A stretch of 64,000 nt of DNA, from NCBI RefSeq assembly GCF_947179515.1, contig NC_067473.1:84412013-84476012 (forward strand). The letters are read 5' to 3'. The notes below the pieces were generated by a model. The model worked only from the letters and a program-made list of their open reading frames with translations. It did no database searches and had not been told where the DNA came from. The stretch's first letter is position 1; the number at the start of each line of letters is the position of its first letter. Of the stretch, positions 61,140-64,000 are shown piece by piece. Source of the stretch: Apodemus sylvaticus. Lineage: Eukaryota > Chordata > Mammalia > Rodentia > Muridae. The position numbers and the translations under genes were made by a program.

Positions 61140-61305
61140 CTTGTGGGGTTTTGAGGTTTTGTTTTTGTTTTCTCTTGAAGCTTTCAACACACTTTATTTG
61201 TTATGTATACTTAGTGTTTTAACTGTGACACGTCATGGCAATATATTTTCTGTTTTTTTTCTATTTGGTACTCTGTATGCTTCATGTCTTTGAATGGGTG
61301 TGCAT
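61140..61305 (-). mobile_element. L1 ORF1 fragment
   Basis: tctatttggtactctgtatg and agctttcaacacactttatt line up with reversed ORF1 sequence, as at 55590-55700 in the large L1. Diverged. Confidence 0.6.
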
Positions 61306-61890
61306 TTTGAAAGGTCTAGAGTTGGCACAGAACATACTAAGACCACGTTCTCAGCCTAAAAAAGTTATTTTACCCAGACGGAAAAGAGGGCAGAGAATAA
61401 GAGACAAAGATAGGATACAGAGAATGAGGGAGAAGGGAAAGGGAACAATGGAGAGAGAAAAGGGATATTTGCCCAGGAGGGTCAAAGGATAGCCTCTGGG
61501 TAGAAAGAAGATAGACATAGGTCATAGGCAAAAGGGAAGAAGGGAACCCTCTGTGAGATAAGCTGGTTTGTTTTGATTGGGCATGTTAATTAGGGTAGCC
61601 CAAAGGGAGCTTTTGATTGCTGGACCTTAATATCTTGAGAACTCGATCTTGATCTATTGTCAGTCTCAGAAGGAGGAAATGGCTAAATATGGGAATAGAC
61701 ATTGGGGGCTAACTTTCAGCATGTAATCTAACAGTTTAGCAAGGTAGAGGGAATTAGGGAAGGGCAAGACCTGCCAGTGCCATGTTTGCCATGCTGGGGA
61801 CTACTAGTAACTTTCACCTTTCCTTTAGTGAGGGGACATTGTCTTCAATACTTTCATTGAAGATCTGGTCTACACCATTGACTTAGGATT
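61306..61890 (+). repeat. Repeat segment homologous to 63743-63875, likely L1 5' UTR
   Basis: A purine-rich stretch (61370-61550) is followed by a segment (61723-61855) that matches 63743-63875 in reverse complement, including gcaagacctgccagtgcca. The right-hand copy adjoins L1 ORF1 on the minus strand, so the family is probably an Lx-type 5' UTR; this copy is flipped. Confidence 0.5.
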
Positions 61891-61903
61891 CTCTTCCCTC
61901 ATT

Positions 61904-62276
61904 GTCTTAGTCAGTGTTCTATTGTTATGAAGAGATACCATTTTCATAGGGACTATTATGAACGAAAGCTTTTAATTGGATCTTGCTTATAGTTTCAGAG
62001 ATTTAGTCAGTTATCATCATGAGAGGGAGGCATGAAGGCAAACATGGTGCTGGAAAAGTAGATGAGAGTTCTACATCTGGATCCACAGGCAGCAGGAAGA
62101 GAGCCATTGGGGCTGGCTTGGGTTTTTGAAACCTCAAGGCCTACTCCTAGTAATAGATGTCCTCCAATAAGGCCGCATCTACTCTTATAAGGCTGTATCT
62201 CCTAATCCCTCTCCTTGAGGACTAAGCATTCAAATATATGAATGTATGAGGGCCATTCTTATTTAAATCACCACAC
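61904..62276 (+). repeat. RMER-like rodent repeat
   Basis: gtcttagtcagtgttctatt to ttaaatcaccacac, including acatggtgctggaaaagtag and caataaggccgcatctactc. It is flanked by cttccct on both sides (61893-61899 and 62276-62282), a possible short target duplication. Family name uncertain (RMER1-like). Confidence 0.7.
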
Positions 62277-62473
62277 TTCCCTATACCTATAATTTGAAAG
62301 TTTGGCCTCTCCATAATGTCTCATATTTCCTTTGTGTTTCTTCCCTGTGTGTGTTATTTTCTCTTTTCTTTTCATTTTTTATGTTCTTTGCTTATTTTAT
62401 CTATATGCTTTATTTTTATTGTCCAGACTTGATATTCTGCTTGATTCACTATACTTGTAAGATTTTCCTTTGA

Positions 62474-63111
62474 GGAAAGGGCATCCAGAGACTGTCTCAC
62501 CTGGGGATCCATCCCATATGCAGCCACCAAACCTAGACACTATTTCTGATGCCAAGAAGTGCTTGTTGACAGGAGCTTGATATAGCTGTCTCCTGAGAGG
62601 CTTTGCCAGAGCTTGACCAATACAAATATGGTTGCTTTATCCAACCATTGGACTGAGCATGGGGACCACAATGATGGCGTTAGGGGAAAGACTGAAGGAA
62701 CTGAAGGGGTTTGCAACCTCAGAGGAAGAACAACAATATCAACCAACCAGATACCCGAGAGCTTCCAAGGACTAAATCACCAACCAAAGAATATACATGG
62801 AGGGATCCATGTATCCAACTGCATATGTAGCAGAGGACGGCTTTATTAGGCATCAATGGGAGGGGAGGTCCCTGGTCCCATGAAGGCTCAATGCCAGAGT
62901 TGGGAGGATGCTAGAGCGGTGAGGTGGGAATGGGTAGGTAGGTGGGTGAACACTCTCATAGAAGCAGGGGGAAGGGGGGGATGATGGAACAGGGAGTTTG
63001 TGGAGGGGAAACCAGGAAGGGGATAACATCTGAAATGCAAATTAATAAAATATCCAATAAAAAATAAAAAGAAATATGCAAAGGCATCACCATATTTTTT
63101 TTTTTAAAAAA
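62474..63111 (+). mobile_element. Young L1 3' end, 5'-truncated
   Basis: Near-consensus murine L1 3' UTR: cccatatgcagccaccaaac, gatatagctgtctcctgaga, ccaaccattggactgagcat, ggcatcaatgggaggggagg, ending aataaaatatccaataaaaa. Target duplication aagattttcctttga at 62459-62473 and 63112-63126. Between the L1 poly(A) site and the last A-run lies about 35 bp of non-L1 sequence. Confidence 0.93.
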
Positions 63112-63327
63112 AAGATTTTCCTTTGATTTTTCTAGTTGGGTTAATGTGTTTTACCTCAAGTCCTCTTTAATGTTTTTATCTTGTTATTGAATTCCATTTC
63201 CAAAGCATGGATTGTCTTCATCATTTTCATCTGCCTTAGCTATGTATTTATTGAGCATCACCCAGGCATTGATTTTGCCTTAAGCCCTTTACCTTGATTT
63301 CATTGAGCTGTTTCTTTGAGTCTTCTT

Positions 63328-63564
63328 CTTCTTCTTCTTCTTCTTCTTCTTCTTCTTCTTCTTCTTCTTCTTCTTCTTCTTCTTCTTCTTCTTCTTCTTC
63401 TTCTTCTTCTTCTTCCTTTTTGGTTTTTCGAGACAGGGTTTCTCTGTAGAGTTCTGGCTGTCCTGGAACTCACTCTGTAGATCAGGCTTACCTCAAACTC
63501 AGAAATCTGCCTGCCTCTGCCTCCCAAGTGCTGGAATTACAGGTGTGCATCACCACGCCCGGCT
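63328..63564 (-). repeat. B1 SINE with expanded (CTT)n at its tail
   Basis: Young reversed B1 (63416-63564: ggtttttcgagacagggttt to cgcccggct) with a pure (TTC)n array (to 63415) where its A-tail should be. Target duplication ctttgagtcttctt at 63314-63327 and 63565-63578. Confidence 0.95.
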
Positions 63565-63660
63565 CTTTGAGTCTTCTTTAAACTTCTTGAATTCCTTGAG
63601 GAGGTGCATTATTTTTCCTTTAAATTCTTTGTATTGGTGTTTATCTAGGTTGGCTATGAC

Positions 63661-64000
63661 ACAGGAGAGTCCTGTTGGTATGGTCTATACATAGGGAGGA
63701 CACTGACCTAGAGGTCCGCTGCAATGAAGATGGGCAGATATATATTATAGAACACTTCCCTCACTAAAGAAAGGTGAATGGTTCTAATAGGCCTGGGCAT
63801 GGCAAACCTGGCACTGGCAGGTCTTGCTCTTCACCAACTCCCCCTTTCTTGGTAAACTATTAGATTTAGAAACTAGAGTAGGCTGATATAGTAGTGGTAA
63901 GACGCTGGTTAAATTTGAGAGATTACCAAAAGGTATGAATAAAGAGGTCAGGGAACTCACAAGGCAGACCCTGGAGGAGGTTGCTGAAAGTCTACATATG
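63661..64000 (-). mobile_element. L1 5' UTR-like sequence, running off the window
   Basis: It continues rightward from the ORF1 region. 63743-63875 is the reverse-complement partner of 61723-61855. No promoter monomer repeat is seen in the part present. Confidence 0.45.

Larger units (their letters stand above)
62285..63660 (-). mobile_element. L1 ORF1 region, split by two insertions
   Basis: Host pieces 62285-62458, 63127-63313 and 63579-63660 read as reversed L1 ORF1 coiled-coil sequence (the minus strand gives KGKIMHLLKEFKKFKEDS). It is interrupted by a young L1 (62474-63111) and a B1 (63416-63564). Confidence 0.7.

Overview
This is murid rodent nuclear DNA, most likely mouse; rat is not excluded. 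It carries B1, B3, ID/B4 and PB1-type SINEs, murine L1 elements of several ages, and very long simple repeats. There are no prokaryotic or viral gene arrays. I found no novel gene system. What can be supported is the 5' part of one known gene on the minus strand, embedded in repeat-rich intron.

The gene is Fam13a. Three coding exons with consensus splice sites splice in frame and give the N-terminus of the short FAM13A isoform. Exon 1 (34013-34041 coding) encodes MACEIMPLR and lies under a small CpG-enriched promoter with a TATA-like box, an inverted CCAAT box and a GC box. Exon 2 (15612-15653) encodes SSQEDERPLSPFYL. Exon 3 (469-510) encodes SAHVSQVSNVSTTGE. Exons 2 and 3 are each 42 nt and in the same phase. 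The rest of the gene lies beyond position 1. The DNA from about 34.3 kb to 64 kb lies upstream of this promoter and, from what is known of the gene, is probably intron of the long RhoGAP-containing isoform. I recognise no further exon there.

Layout: 0-34 kb is intron with scattered SINEs, two mammalian-age L1 remnants (9.1-9.65 kb, 28.4-28.7 kb), a hAT element with target duplication (14.5 kb), an 80-bp L1 stub with perfect target duplication (18.1 kb), a 271-bp uninterrupted pyrimidine tract (18.4 kb), a 23-bp minisatellite (26.2 kb) and a long GT/GA array (28.9-29.3 kb). From 34 to 45 kb there is mostly single-copy sequence plus SINEs and RMER-like repeats. From 45.9 to 47.9 kb there are L1 pieces in both orientations. 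47.9-50.45 kb is a repeat-poor block. 50.47-56.93 kb is a nearly full-length old L1 on the minus strand, with promoter monomers, a degenerate target duplication and a younger L1 stub nested in its 3' UTR. 56.95-59.4 kb is repeat-poor. 59.4-64 kb is a mosaic of L1 pieces in alternating orientation, invaded by an RMER-like repeat, a young L1 3' end and a B1.

Repeat family names come from recognition by eye, without a library search. Approximate boundaries are marked as such.
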